Source: RPQJ01 sp963726665 | GTDB lineage: Bacteria; Pseudomonadota; Gammaproteobacteria; Steroidobacterales; Steroidobacteraceae | DNA: 64,000 bases | NCBI GenBank assembly: GCA_963726665.1 | Contig: CAVSDW010000013.1 | Coordinates: forward strand, 78,924 to 142,923 | Direction: 5' to 3' | In this document: positions 26,009 through 35,988 of the stretch, piece after piece | Layout of the letters: each line of letters opens with the position of its first letter | Numbering within the stretch: position 1 is the first letter of the stretch | Translations under genes and position numbers: made by a program | Notes under the pieces: generated by a model | The model's input: only the letters and a program-made list of their open reading frames with translations | Databases searched by the model: none | What the model was told of the DNA's origin: nothing

Positions 26009-26060
26009 GCGACCCGACCCCATGCAAGGGACTCGTAAACACCCCGGGGCCGGAGGGTCC

Positions 26061-26498
26061 ATGTCGACATCACGCAAGATCGTCTGCCAGCACTGCGACG
26101 GTATCGTCGGCGTACCGGCCGAACGCCTGGGCGACGGCCCGCGCTGCCCGCGTTGCCACGCCCCGCTGTTCGAGGGTCACCCGGTCGAGCTGACCCAGGG
26201 CAATTTCGACCAGCACGTCGGCCATAGCGACCTGCCCGTGGTGGTGGATTTCTGGGCGCCGTGGTGCGCTCCGTGCCGGATGATGGCGCCGGCATTCGAG
26301 GAGGCCGCAAGGAGCCTGGAACCCGCGGCCCGCTTCGCGAAGTTGAATACCGACGAGGCCCAGGACGTCGCTGCGCGATTCGGGATCCGCAGCATCCCGA
26401 CACTGATCGTATTCAAGGGCGGACGCGAGATCGCAAGGCAGTCGGGCGCGATGGGCGCGGAGCAACTGGGTCGCTGGGTGCGGTCGGCGGTCGGTTGA
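26061..26498 (+). CDS. trxC: thioredoxin 2 (zinc-ribbon thioredoxin)
   Basis: This 145-residue protein starts at ATG 26061 with GGAGGGTCC just upstream. The N-terminal zinc ribbon has CQHC and CPRC pairs. The thioredoxin domain has the active site WAPWCAPCRMMAP and the cis-Pro in RSIPTLIVFKGG. It reduces cytoplasmic disulfides, especially under oxidative stress. Confidence 0.96.
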   Translation: MSTSRKIVCQHCDGIVGVPAERLGDGPRCPRCHAPLFEGHPVELTQGNFDQHVGHSDLPVVVDFWAPWCAPCRMMAPAFEEAARSLEPAARFAKLNTDEAQDVAARFGIRSIPTLIVFKGGREIARQSGAMGAEQLGRWVRSAVG

Positions 26499-26502
26499 GA
26501 AA

Positions 26503-26528
26503 CCCTCCCCCGCTTTCGCGGGAGAGGG
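26503..26528. repeat. GC-rich hairpin between convergent genes
   Basis: CCCTCCCCCGC is followed by TTTC and then GCGGGAGAGGG, an 11 bp stem with one mismatch. It lies 4 bp after the trxC stop and 27 bp from the convergent secreted-protein stop. No T-tract follows, so it is better seen as a REP-like hairpin with possible attenuating or stabilising effect. Confidence 0.65.
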
Positions 26529-26555
26529 TCGCTGGCAGTCGGTCGACGGAAGCGA

Positions 26556-27038
26556 TTACTTCCTGTCGAAGACCATCACGTTGTCGTACGTGCCGCCGGA
26601 TGCGGAGTGTCCCTTGCTCGTGAGAGTCAGCACCTTGCCGTCCTTGGAGACCGTGCGAGTCGTCGTGCCCACGGCCTTGCCGGCCTTCTTCTGCACGCTC
26701 TCGACGGTATGGTCATCAACGCGCTTCAGTGACAGCGAGTCGAAGTCGGCCGAGCCGCTGAACGCGTAGTCCTTGCCGTCGTACTTGAAGCTCGACTTCT
26801 GCGAAATCGCCGAGCCATCGGCGTTGGTGCCGGTCACGGTCATGTCGATGCCGTCCGCCGTGGCGGCATAGGTTCTCGTCTGCGACTTCGGCGCCGGGCC
26901 CGGGCTGAACTTGGACTTGGCCACGTTCAGCACCCACGTGCCGACCACCGGATCCGTGGCTCCCGCCGCGGACGCGACCGCCGTAACGCCGAGCGCGAGC
27001 ACGGTTCCGACGAGCAGCTTCCTGATAAATGAGTTCAT
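26556..27038 (-). CDS. hypothetical secreted beta-strand protein
   Basis: This 160-residue protein starts at ATG 27038 with a strong GGAGGAG ribosome site. A Sec signal peptide (IRKLLVGTVLALGVTAVASA) cleaves before AGATDPVVGTW. The mature part begins with VGTWVLNVAKSKFSPGPAPK, a pattern seen in small periplasmic lipocalin-like proteins. It alternates polar and hydrophobic residues to the end. No catalytic residues are recognised. The function is unknown. Confidence 0.8.
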   Translation of the reverse strand: MNSFIRKLLVGTVLALGVTAVASAAGATDPVVGTWVLNVAKSKFSPGPAPKSQTRTYAATADGIDMTVTGTNADGSAISQKSSFKYDGKDYAFSGSADFDSLSLKRVDDHTVESVQKKAGKAVGTTTRTVSKDGKVLTLTSKGHSASGGTYDNVMVFDRK

Positions 27039-27140
27039 GAACTCCTCCTGAGTGACGATGTAGTTTTGATTTCCCGCACTCGACAGGCCCGGGGAAGTCT
27101 CCCCGGCGCCTGTCGAGCGGGCGATTATGCGCGTCCTGCG

Positions 27141-27234
27141 AAAAGGGGACATTCTCCTTTTCCGCGGAACGCGAGTCAGGCGCCAAGCGCCTGTTTTCGA
27201 AGGGCCGTAGCCGGGAAAAGGAGAATGTCCCCTT
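27141..27234. repeat. GGGGACATTCTCC inverted repeat pair
   Basis: AAAAGGGGACATTCTCC(TTTTCC) at 27141-27163 and its exact inverse complement at 27214-27234 flank a 50 bp spacer, giving a 21 bp perfect stem. The same word recurs as a tight hairpin at 42224-42272. Repeats with GGGGACA...TGTCCCC ends are often linked to REP-associated tyrosine transposases; none is in this window. Confidence 0.8.
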
Positions 27235-27261
27235 GCGTCTGAAGGGCGCCCCCTTCGGCAG

Positions 27262-27456
27262 CTACTTCTTCGGGCAGGTGTTGATGCCGAGCACCGAGTA
27301 CAGCGGGCAGAAACTCAGGAGCCCCGTTCCGAGCGCGACGAGCCCGAGTATCGCCAGATAGCGCGCGGGACCCTCAAGCACGAAAAAGAGCGCGATCAGC
27401 ACGATCCCGACGACGATGCGGAGCGTGCGGTCGAATCCACCGACGTTGGCTTTCAT
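27262..27456 (-). CDS. DUF2892 (YgaP-like) small membrane protein
   Basis: This 64-residue protein starts at ATG 27456 behind GAGGAGG. MKANVGGFDRTLRIVVGIVL, followed by a second hydrophobic helix and FCPLYSVLGINTCPKK at the end, are the hallmarks of DUF2892. That domain is often fused to rhodaneses. The two cysteines near the end are conserved in the family. It is an inner-membrane protein of unknown role. Confidence 0.88.
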   Translation of the reverse strand: MKANVGGFDRTLRIVVGIVLIALFFVLEGPARYLAILGLVALGTGLLSFCPLYSVLGINTCPKK

Positions 27457-27627
27457 GTTCGATTCCTCCTCGTTGATTAACTGGCGGGCCCACGCCCGAA
27501 CCCATTCTGGGCGACCGGGGTCACCACCCGTACCGGCCATCATCTCGGTCAGGCGCTCGAAGGACAGTCCGAACATGTACTGACCCGGCGGGGCGGACGC
27601 GCCCCGGTGAGCCGGAACCGGACCTGC

Positions 27628-30600
27628 CTAGGCCCCGCCCGCCTCCGCCAGCACCACCAGCAGGTCCTTCGCATCCACCTGCTCGCCCGGCCGCGCGACG
27701 ACCTCGACGACGGTGCCGTCGCGGTCCGCGCGCACGCTGGTCTCCATCTTCATCGCCTCGATCGTGAGGAGCACGTCGCCGCGCGACACCTTGTGGCCGA
27801 CGACGGCGTGCACCGTCGCGATCGTGCCCGGCATCGGCGCGCCGACCTGGTCCGGGTGGTCCAGCTCCGCCTTGCGCCGCGGCGGGCGCTTGGCGACCTT
27901 GCTGCGGTCGGCGACCTTCACCGATCGGGGCTGGCCGTTCAGCTCGAAGAACACCGTGCGCGTGCCGTCGTCGTGCACGTCGCTGGTGGCGACGAAGCGG
28001 ACGATCAGGTGCTTGCCGCGCTCGAGGTCGAGCGTGATTTCCTCGCCGGGTTCGAGCCCGTAGAAGAACGCGCGCGTGGGCAGGACGCTGGTATCGCCGA
28101 AGTTCAGGCGGTCGGCCATGTAGTCCGTGAACACCTTCGGGTACATGAGCCAGGAGGCGAACTCGCGGTCGGTGATGGCGCCCGGCATCTTCGCCTGCAG
28201 CGCCTCGCGCGCGCGCACGAGGTCCACCGGCGGCAGCACCGATCCCGGGCGCGCCGTGAGCGGCGCCGCGCCCTTCAGCACCTTCTTCTGCAGCGCCGGC
28301 GGGAAGCCGCCGTACGGCTGGCCGATGTCGCCGCGGAAGAGCGACACCACGGACTCCGGGAACGCGACCTCGATCGCGGGATCCTGCACGTCCTCGGCCG
28401 TGAGTCCGCTGGTGACCATCATGATCGCCATGTCGCCCACGACCTTCGAGGAGGGCGTCACCTTCACGATGTCGCCGAACATCTCGTTCACCTGGGCGTA
28501 GGCCCGCGCGACCTCGTGCCAGCGCGTGTCGTCGATGCCGAGCGAGCGCGCCTGCTCGCGCAGGTTCGTGTACTGGCCGCCCGGCATGCCGTGCACGTAG
28601 ACCTCCGAGGCCCCCGAGCGCATGTCGCTCTCGAACGCCGCATAGCCGTGGCGCACCTGCTCCCAGTAGTTCGAGAGCACGCGCAGCTTGTCGGGGATCG
28701 AGGCCCGTGTCGCGCGGCCCGATGGCGCAGCGCCTCGACGATGGAGCCCAGGTTCGGCTGCGAGGTGAGCCCGCTCATGGCGTCGAGCGCGCCGTCCACC
28801 GCGTCCACGCCCGCCTCCACCGCCATGAGCACGCTCGCCGCGGCGATGCCGCTCGTGTCGTGCGTATGGAAGTGGACCGGGATGCCGATCTCCTCCTTCA
28901 GCGCCTTGACCAGCGTCCAGGCCGCGCGCGGCTGGCAGAGGCCCGCCATGTCCTTGATGCCGAGGATGTGCGCGCCCGCCTTCTCGAGCTCCTTCGCCAT
29001 CCGGACGTAGTACTTGAGGTCGTACTTGGTCTGGCGCGGGTCGTTGAGATTGCCCGTGTAGCAGATCGCGGCCTCGCAGAGGCGGTCGGTCTCGAGCACG
29101 GCGTCCATCGCGACGCGCATGTTCTCGACCCAGTTGAGCGAGTCGAACACGCGGAAGAGGTCGACGCCGTTCTTCGCCGCCTGCTCGACGAAGTAGCGCA
29201 CCACGTTGTCGGGGTAGTTCGTGTAGCCGACTGCGTTCGCCGAGCGCAGCAGCATCTGCAGCAGCAGGTTCGGCATCGCCTCGCGGAACTGCCGCCAGCC
29301 GGTCCCAGGGGCATTCCCGGAGGAAGCGCATGGCGACGTCGAAGGTCGCGCCGCCCCAGCACTCCACCGAGAAGAGGTCGGGCGCGAGGCGCGCGTAGGC
29401 CGGCGCCACCGCCGCCAGGTCGCGCGTGCGGAAGCGCGTCGCGAGCAGCGACTGGTGCGCGTCGCGGAACGTCGTGTCGGTCAAGCAGCACCGGCTGCTG
29501 CGCGAGCATCCACTGCGCGAACTTCCGGCGGGCCCAGCTCGTCGAGCCGCTGCTTCGTGCCGGGCGGCGGCGGCTCGGCGAGGTTCACCTTCGGCGGTCG
29601 CGGATCCAGCGTGCGGGTCGGGCGGGCGCGTCCTGATGACCTCCGGGTTGCCGTTGACGATCACGTCGGCGACGAAGCGCAGCAGCCGCGTGGCGCGGTC
29701 GCGCTTGCGCGGGAAGTGGAACAGCTCCGGCGTCTCGTCGATGAACCGGGTCGTGTAGTCGGCGTTCTCGAAGCTTCGGGTGCGTGATCACCTGGTCCAG
29801 GAAGCGCAGGTTCGTGACCACGCCGCGCACGCGGAACTCCCACAGCGCGCGGTGCATGCGCGCGATGGTCTCGTCGGGCGTCGGCGCCCAGGCCGTCACC
29901 TTCACCAGCAGCGAGTCGTAGGAGCGGGTGATGAACGCGCCCGTGTAGGCCGTGCCCGCGTCGAGCCGGACACCGAACCCGGCAGGGCTGCGGTAGGCGG
30001 TGATGCGGCCGTAGTCCGGGATGAAGGCGTTCTCCGGATCCTCGGTCGTGATGCGGCACTGCATCGCGTGGCCGTTCATGCGGATGTCGGCCTGCGCCGG
30101 CACGCCGCTCGTCGGGCTCGCCGATCACCGCGCCCTCGGCGATGCGGATCTGCGCCTTCACGATGTCGATGCCGGTCACCACCTCGGTGACCGTGTGCTC
30201 GACCTGGATGCGCGGGTTGACCTCGATGAAGTAGAACTGCCCCGTGTCGGCGTCCTGCAGGAACTCGACCGTGCCGGCGTTGAGGTAGCCCACGGCGCGG
30301 CCGATGCGCAGTCCGAGCTCGCAGAGCTCCGCGCGCTGCGCGTCGTCGAGGAACACCGCCGGCGCGCGCTCGACGACCTTCTGGTTGCGGCGCTGCACCG
30401 TGCAGTCGCGCTCGTAGAGGTGCACCAGGTTGCCGTGCATGTCGCCGAGGATCTGCACCTCGACGTGGCGCGCGCGGCGCACCAGCTTCTCGAGGTACAC
30501 CTCGTCGTTGCCGAAGGCGGCCTTCGCCTCGCGCCGCGCGGTCGCCACCATCTCGGCGAGCTGCGACTTCGCCCTCGATGACGCGCATGCCGCGGCCACC

Positions 30601-31107
30601 GCCGCCCCAGCTCGCCTTGAGCATGACCGGATAGCCGATCGCGGCGGCCATGCGCGCGCACTCGGCGTCGTCGAGCGGCAGCGGCGGCGTCGCGGGCATC
30701 ACCGGCACGCCGGCGGACACGGCCAGCTTGCGCGCGGTGACCTTGTTGCCGAGGCTGCGCATGATCTGCGGCGTCGGGCCGATGAAGATGATGCCGGCCG
30801 CGGCGCAGGCCTCGGCGAAATCCGGGTTCTCGGAGAGGAAGCCGTAGCCCGGGTGGATCGCGTCCGCGCCCGCCTCGCGCGCCACGCGGATGATGTCCTC
30901 GATGTCGAGGTAGGCCTCGACCGGGCCCTTGCCCTCGCCCACGAGGTAGCTCTCGTCCGCCTTCATGCGGTGCAGGGAGAAGCGGTCCTCCTGCGAGTAG
31001 ATCGACACCGTCCTGATGCCGAGCTCGTGCGAGGCGCGCATCACGCGGATGGTGATCTCGCCGCGGTTGGCGACGAGCAGGGTCTTGATCTTGCCGGGCT
31101 GGCGCAT
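27628..31107 (-). pseudogene. pyc: pyruvate carboxylase, broken by multiple frameshifts
   Basis: Starting at ATG 31107 (MRQPGKIKTLLVANRGEITI), the pieces together give a full 1,150-1,160-residue enzyme. The biotin carboxylase has SWGGGGRGMRVIEGE, EVNPRIQVEHTVTE and related motifs. The carboxyltransferase has LLTDTTFRDAHQSLLATR, WGGATFDVAMRFL and HFHTHDTSGIAAASVLMAV, and the C-terminal carrier has the biotin site IEAMKMETS. Frame changes occur near 30565, 30115, 29770, 29620, 29525, 29487, 29288 and 28725, each consistent with one base. Between them codon use and sequence are normal. A working enzyme would convert pyruvate to oxaloacetate. Either a recent wreck or poor sequence; the latter is quite possible. 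Confidence 0.88.
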
Positions 31108-31213
31108 GGCGGTTCGCTGGGGCGCGGTCAGGAAACTGTGGCGGTCGCCCGATGATAAGCTGAACCCGGACGATGTATTCCCCCTCCCTGCGGGTTGGGA
31201 TCGAGGACTGACG

Positions 31214-32148
31214 ATGCTTGCAATTGCCGTGCATGGCGGCGCCGGGGTGATGCCGGGGGCCGAACTGACGCCTGAGCGCCGCAAGGCGTTCCAGGACGGG
31301 CTCGAGTCGGCGCTCCGCGCCGGGTACGGGGTGCTGGAGGCCGGCGGCGCGAGCCTCGATGCGGTCGTGGCCGCGGTGAAGGTGCTCGAGGACGACCCGC
31401 TCTTCAACGCCGGGCGCGGCTCGGTGCTGGCGGCGAACGGCCAGCACGAACTCGACGCCTCGATCATGGACGGGCGCGACCTGCGTGCCGGGTCGGTCAC
31501 GGGCGTCCGCCACGTGCGCAATCCCGTCGAACTCGCGCGCCTGGTGATGGACCGCTCGCCGCACGTGATGCTCGCGGGACCGGGCGCCGACGAATTCGCG
31601 GTCGAGGTGGGGCTGACGCCGGTTGCGAACGATTATTTCGCGACCGAGCAGGCGCCGGCTGGAACTCGAGCGATACCTGCGCGGTGGCGCGGACTCCGGG
31701 GACGAAGCCGTGCTCGGGACCGTCGGCGCCGTCGCGCTCGATGCGCAGGGCAACCTCGCGGCCGCGACGTCCACCGGCGGCATGACCGGCAAGAAGTGGG
31801 GACGCGTCGGCGACTCGCCGATCATCGGCGCGGGAACCTATGCGGCAAACGACTGTTGCGCGGTCTCGGCGACCGGCCACGGCGAGTACTTCATCCGTGC
31901 GGCGGTGGCCCACGAGATCGCATCACTCGATGCGCTATCGCGGGATGGGCGTCGTCGAGGCCGCCGACGAGGTCGTGATGAAGCAGCTCGTGAAGCTCGG
32001 CGGTTCGGGCGGCGTGATCGCGGTCGGCCGCGACGGGTCGATCGCGATGCCGTTCAACTCGCCCGGCATGCTGCGCGGTGCGATGGATTCGAAGGGGCGG
32101 TTGGAGACGGGGATCCTGCAGGATCCACCCCGGGCGCGGTCGCGGTGA
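31214..32148 (+). pseudogene. isoaspartyl peptidase/L-asparaginase (Ntn hydrolase), two frameshifts
   Basis: The frame from ATG 31214 gives MLAIAVHGGAGVMPGAEL, VLEDDPLFNAGRGSVL and DASIMDGRDLRAGSV. These are followed, after a one-base shift near 31655, by the autocatalytic segment ending in Thr (GDEAVLGTVGAVALD) and STGGMTGKKWGRVGDSPI. A second shift near 31930 leads to the C-terminus YRGMGVVEAADEVVMKQL. Re-joined, it has about 311 residues, the usual length. The family cleaves itself before Thr and hydrolyses isoaspartyl peptides or asparagine. It is divergent from pyc. Confidence 0.87.
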
Positions 32149-32222
32149 GCGGGCCGGAAGGCTACCATGAGGTTCATGGCGTGACTGGGAAACGCCGCAT
32201 CGAACAGCAGGGAAGAAATCGC

Positions 32223-34144
32223 ATGCGCTTCGTGCCTTCCGAGTCACCATCGACCGGCCTGCCCGGGGCCGACTCCATACAGGTCGCGCTCCTGACGCTG
32301 CTGCTGGCCTGCTCTGGCACCGCGGTTGGCAGCGGCGCGATCCCGGAAGACGCCGCAGCGCTTTTCAAGGTCCACTGCGCAATCTGTCACGAGGTCCCGG
32401 AAACCAAGGCACCGCCGACCGACACGCTGCGACGCCTGCCGGCCTCCCAGATCCTGCAGGCAATGGAGTTCGGCAAGATGCAGCCCCAGGCTGCCGTCCT
32501 GAAGCAGGAGCAGCGAATCCTGATCGCACACTGGCTCGCAGCGGCGGAGGATGCGAAGCGAGACGCCTGGATCGCAGAGAGAGCCTGCGCCGGAGTCGTA
32601 TCGGTTCAACCGACGGGTCGCGAGAACTGGGGATTGGGGCGGCAGAACCGGCGTGAGGCCGCCGGCGCCGCAATCGACGGCCGCGACGTCGACCGCCTCG
32701 AGCTGCTTTGGTCCATTGCACTGCCGGCCGTGACCACGATGCGCTCGCAGCCGGTCGTGGCGGGCGACACCGTGTTCCTCGGCAGCAAGGGCGCGCACCT
32801 GTTCGCACTGGATCGGCGAAGCGGCTGTGTGCGCTGGTCTTTCAAGACGGACGGGCCGGTTCACTCGGCACTGACTCTCGACACGACACCCGACGGAGTG
32901 GCCACGCTGTTCTTCGCCGACGAGATGGCCAGCGTGTACGCGGTGGACGCAAAGTCCGGCAGGCTTCGCTGGCGGGAGCGCCTGAAGTGGTTCCCGACCT
33001 CGATCATCAGCGGCCCGATCACCTATTACGACGGCCGCCTGTACGTGCCGATGTCCTCATTCGAGGTCGCCGCGGCCGGCCTTCCGACGCACGAGTGCTG
33101 CCGCACGCATGGCGGTATCGCGGCGCTCGATGCTTCGACCGGCGAGGCACTGTGGCGATTCGACACCACGCCGCACGCCGCAAAGACCTATGTCAACCGC
33201 GATGGCGTGCAGATGTGGGGCCCGAGCGGTGCCGTCGTATGGAACAGTCCGACCGTCGACGCGAAGCGCGGTGCCCTGTATTTCGGCACCGGACAGAATT
33301 CGTCCTCGCCGGCCACTGACACGAGCGACTCGATCATCGCGCTCGACCTGAAGACGGGCGAAAAACGCTGGGTGTTCCAGGCTTTGGCGAACGACGCATG
33401 GAACGCGGCCTGTCTCGGCGGCGGCGCGAGCTGCCCCAGGGAAAATGGCCCTGACTTCGATTTCGGCGCGTCCGTAATCCTCGTCGAGCGCAAAAGGGAG
33501 ACCTGTTGCTGGCCGGCCAGAAGTCCGGAGAAGTTTTCGCGCTCGATCCCGACCGCAACGGCGCGGTCGTCTGGCGCAAGCGTGTCGGCTCGGGAAGTTC
33601 CAACGGCGGCGTGCACCACGGCATGGCCACCGACGGCCAGCGGGTATATGTCCCGATCGCAGACCCCGAGCGCAAGCTGCCGGGCTACGTCCCCAGGCCG
33701 GGCGTCTATGCGCTCGCCGTCGACGACGGCGCGATCGTGTGGTCGCACCCGGTGCAACGCGGCTGCACGTTCGATCCCGCGGACGCGCCGCTGGTGGGCC
33801 TGGCCGAGATGGCCAAGGGCAAGTCGGACCGCACGCCGTGGCCGCAGTGCAGCTACTACTACGGCCAGTCCGCGGCGGCAGTGGTCGCGAACGGGCTCGT
33901 GTACGCCGGCGCGCTCGACGGCAAGCTGCGGATCCTGGACGCGCGCGACGGGAAGACACTGCGCGTCATCGAGACCGCGCTTCCGTTCCAGGCGAGCAAT
34001 GGCGTCGCCGGGCACGGCGGCGCAATCGACGTGGGTGGCGCGATAGTGAGCGATGACCAGCTTTTCGTGCTGTCAGGCTACGGCATGTTCGGCCAGATGC
34101 CGGGCAACATGCTGCTCGTGTACGGGCTCCGGTCCGGCAAGTAG
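32223..34144 (+). pseudogene. PQQ-dependent dehydrogenase with N-terminal heme c (PVA dehydrogenase-like), one frameshift
   Basis: ATG 32223 begins a protein of about 640 residues. A signal-like segment is followed by a cytochrome c domain with CAICH at 52-56 and a PQQ beta-propeller. The stretch SIISGPITYYDGRLYVPMSS plus the vicinal cysteines in THECCRTHGG (characteristic of polyvinyl alcohol dehydrogenases) identify the subgroup, with repeats such as VYAVDAKSGRLRWRE. An extra A in the run near 33494 shifts the frame between VILVERK and LLAGQKSGEVFALDPDR; the rest runs to TAG 34142-34144. This periplasmic enzyme type oxidises secondary alcohols and passes electrons to its own heme. Confidence 0.85.
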
Positions 34145-34190
34145 CCAGATCCTCCCGACAGACCGGCGCTGATACCCCGTGGCAGGGCCA

Positions 34191-35978
34191 TCAGGGCCGC
34201 TGCACGCGGATCAGTGTCGGCTGACCGTCCTCTACCTGCCAGCCGGGGAAATTCGCGATGGCAGTGTAGGCCGAACCTTCGGGCGAAAACTCCACGTCGC
34301 GGGTGAACGTCACGCGGCGCGGCATCGGAATCTGCTGCCACCTCTCGGTCGCGATGTCGAACGTATAGAGCGAGTCGCTCTGGTTGCCGTTGACCCACAC
34401 GACGCCACGCGGACGATCCACGTTCAGCGCATAGGGCGTGTCGCCGCCCTTCGGCCGCAGCGGCAGGTCGAAACGCGTGAATTCTCCGCTCGCCGGATCG
34501 AACCGCACGATGGCCGACTCCGGAAACGCCGTGATCCACAGCTTGCCCTGGGCGTCGGTGCGCAACCTCCGCGGTCCCTTGAAGGGCGTGGCAATCATCG
34601 TGATCTTGCCGGTGTCGGGGTCGATCGAGCCGATCTCGTCGGTATGCAGGCGTGCGAACCACACCTTGCCGTCGGGCGTGATGTCGATGCCGTAGGGCAG
34701 CGGCGTGCCGGTCGCCTGCCGGTCCACCGGCAGCCAGTTCGCGAGAGGCACCCCCCAGTTGATCAGCTTGAAGATGAACCCGATCAGCCGGACGTTCAGC
34801 CACTCGCGGAATCCGCGCGTCGGCAGGTCGTACATCGTGAAGCGCTGGTTGCCGCGATCGAACATCGCGACCTGGTTCGACAGTGCGACCGTGAACCACA
34901 CGCGATCCTTCTGGTCGATGCGGATCGTGTGCGGGTAAAAGCCCTCCTTCATCTCGTGCAGCGTGAACGCCTTCGTCTCAGGGTCGAACTCCACGAGGCG
35001 GCGCTGCGCCGATGGCGTGATGAAGATGTGGCCGTCCACGCGCGACTCGGCCAGCGAGTGCGCATTCGAGGTGCTGTCGTGCCTCGGAAAGTCCCTCATG
35101 CGACCCGCGAGCAGGCCACCGTTCTTTTCGCCCTCGCGGTGCGGGATCCTGTAGACGGTGACCGAATTGCTGCGTGGGTCGATTTCGTACAGCCGGTCCT
35201 GGATGTTGTCGGCCACATAGACCAGGCCATTGGCGCCCACCAGCATGTCGTGGACCTGGCTGAAGATGTCACCGAGGGGCCACTCCGTGATCGTGATTCC
35301 GGCAAGCGCCGGGTCCCACGGCAGCGGGTCAGGAACCATCGCGGGGTTTTCACGCAACTTTCGGTAACCTGCAGACAGGCGCCCGGGCAGCGTTTCCTGG
35401 TCTCCGCTCGACAGCCTCGAACCGTAGCGCATCATGCGCTTGATGATCGCGCTCCACTCGTCCGGCGTGCGCTCCATGCGGATGAAGGCGTTTCCCTGCT
35501 GGTGGCAGAACGTGCACTGCGTCTGGAAGTGAAGCTTGGTTTCGTGATCACCGAGGTCGAGCACGCCGAGCCATGAACTCGCCGGCCTGGCCTCCGCCAG
35601 CTTCAACGGGTCGGTTTCCGGAACCAGCGTCACTGGCAGTTCGCGCGTCCCGAGCGGCGGCCGTATCGCAAGGTCCTGGAATCCCGGCTTGCGAACCAGG
35701 TACTCCATCGGCTCATTGCGATCGGCGAATTCCACGCGGGCAGACGCATCGCTGAAGCGCGTGATCTCGGGCTCGACGACATGCGCCACACCAGGCCTGG
35801 GGTAACCGTCGTCGGAGGTGTCCAGGCCAGGGCCGTCCGCGCGCCGCTCACGCACCATCACTGTGGCAAGCGGCTGCCCGGCTGGGTCGGTTACCGTCAG
35901 GGTGGTGGCCGACACCGGCGCCGCCAGTGCGAGCGCCAGTAACACCATCGTTCCACGTTGTGCGCGGGTGGTCGCCAT
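34191..35978 (-). CDS. secreted cytochrome c / Vgb-type beta-propeller protein
   Basis: This 595-residue protein starts at ATG 35978 with GGGAG upstream, overlapping the end of the fusion gene region. After a signal peptide (VLLALALAAPVSA) comes a carboxypeptidase-regulatory-like beta domain (LTVTDPAGQPLATVMVRER). A single heme site (QTQCTFCHQQGNAFIRM) follows, then a six- to seven-bladed NHL/virginiamycin-lyase-like propeller (DGHIFITPSAQRRLVEFD, PYGIDITPDGKVWFARLHTD). It is a likely periplasmic electron carrier or partner for the quinoproteins on either side. The substrate, if any, is unknown. It is co-directional with the PQQ fusion and gshA. Confidence 0.82.
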   Translation of the reverse strand: MATTRAQRGTMVLLALALAAPVSATTLTVTDPAGQPLATVMVRERRADGPGLDTSDDGYPRPGVAHVVEPEITRFSDASARVEFADRNEPMEYLVRKPGFQDLAIRPPLGTRELPVTLVPETDPLKLAEARPASSWLGVLDLGDHETKLHFQTQCTFCHQQGNAFIRMERTPDEWSAIIKRMMRYGSRLSSGDQETLPGRLSAGYRKLRENPAMVPDPLPWDPALAGITITEWPLGDIFSQVHDMLVGANGLVYVADNIQDRLYEIDPRSNSVTVYRIPHREGEKNGGLLAGRMRDFPRHDSTSNAHSLAESRVDGHIFITPSAQRRLVEFDPETKAFTLHEMKEGFYPHTIRIDQKDRVWFTVALSNQVAMFDRGNQRFTMYDLPTRGFREWLNVRLIGFIFKLINWGVPLANWLPVDRQATGTPLPYGIDITPDGKVWFARLHTDEIGSIDPDTGKITMIATPFKGPRRLRTDAQGKLWITAFPESAIVRFDPASGEFTRFDLPLRPKGGDTPYALNVDRPRGVVWVNGNQSDSLYTFDIATERWQQIPMPRRVTFTRDVEFSPEGSAYTAIANFPGWQVEDGQPTLIRVQRP

Positions 35979-35988
35979 CGTCACTCCC

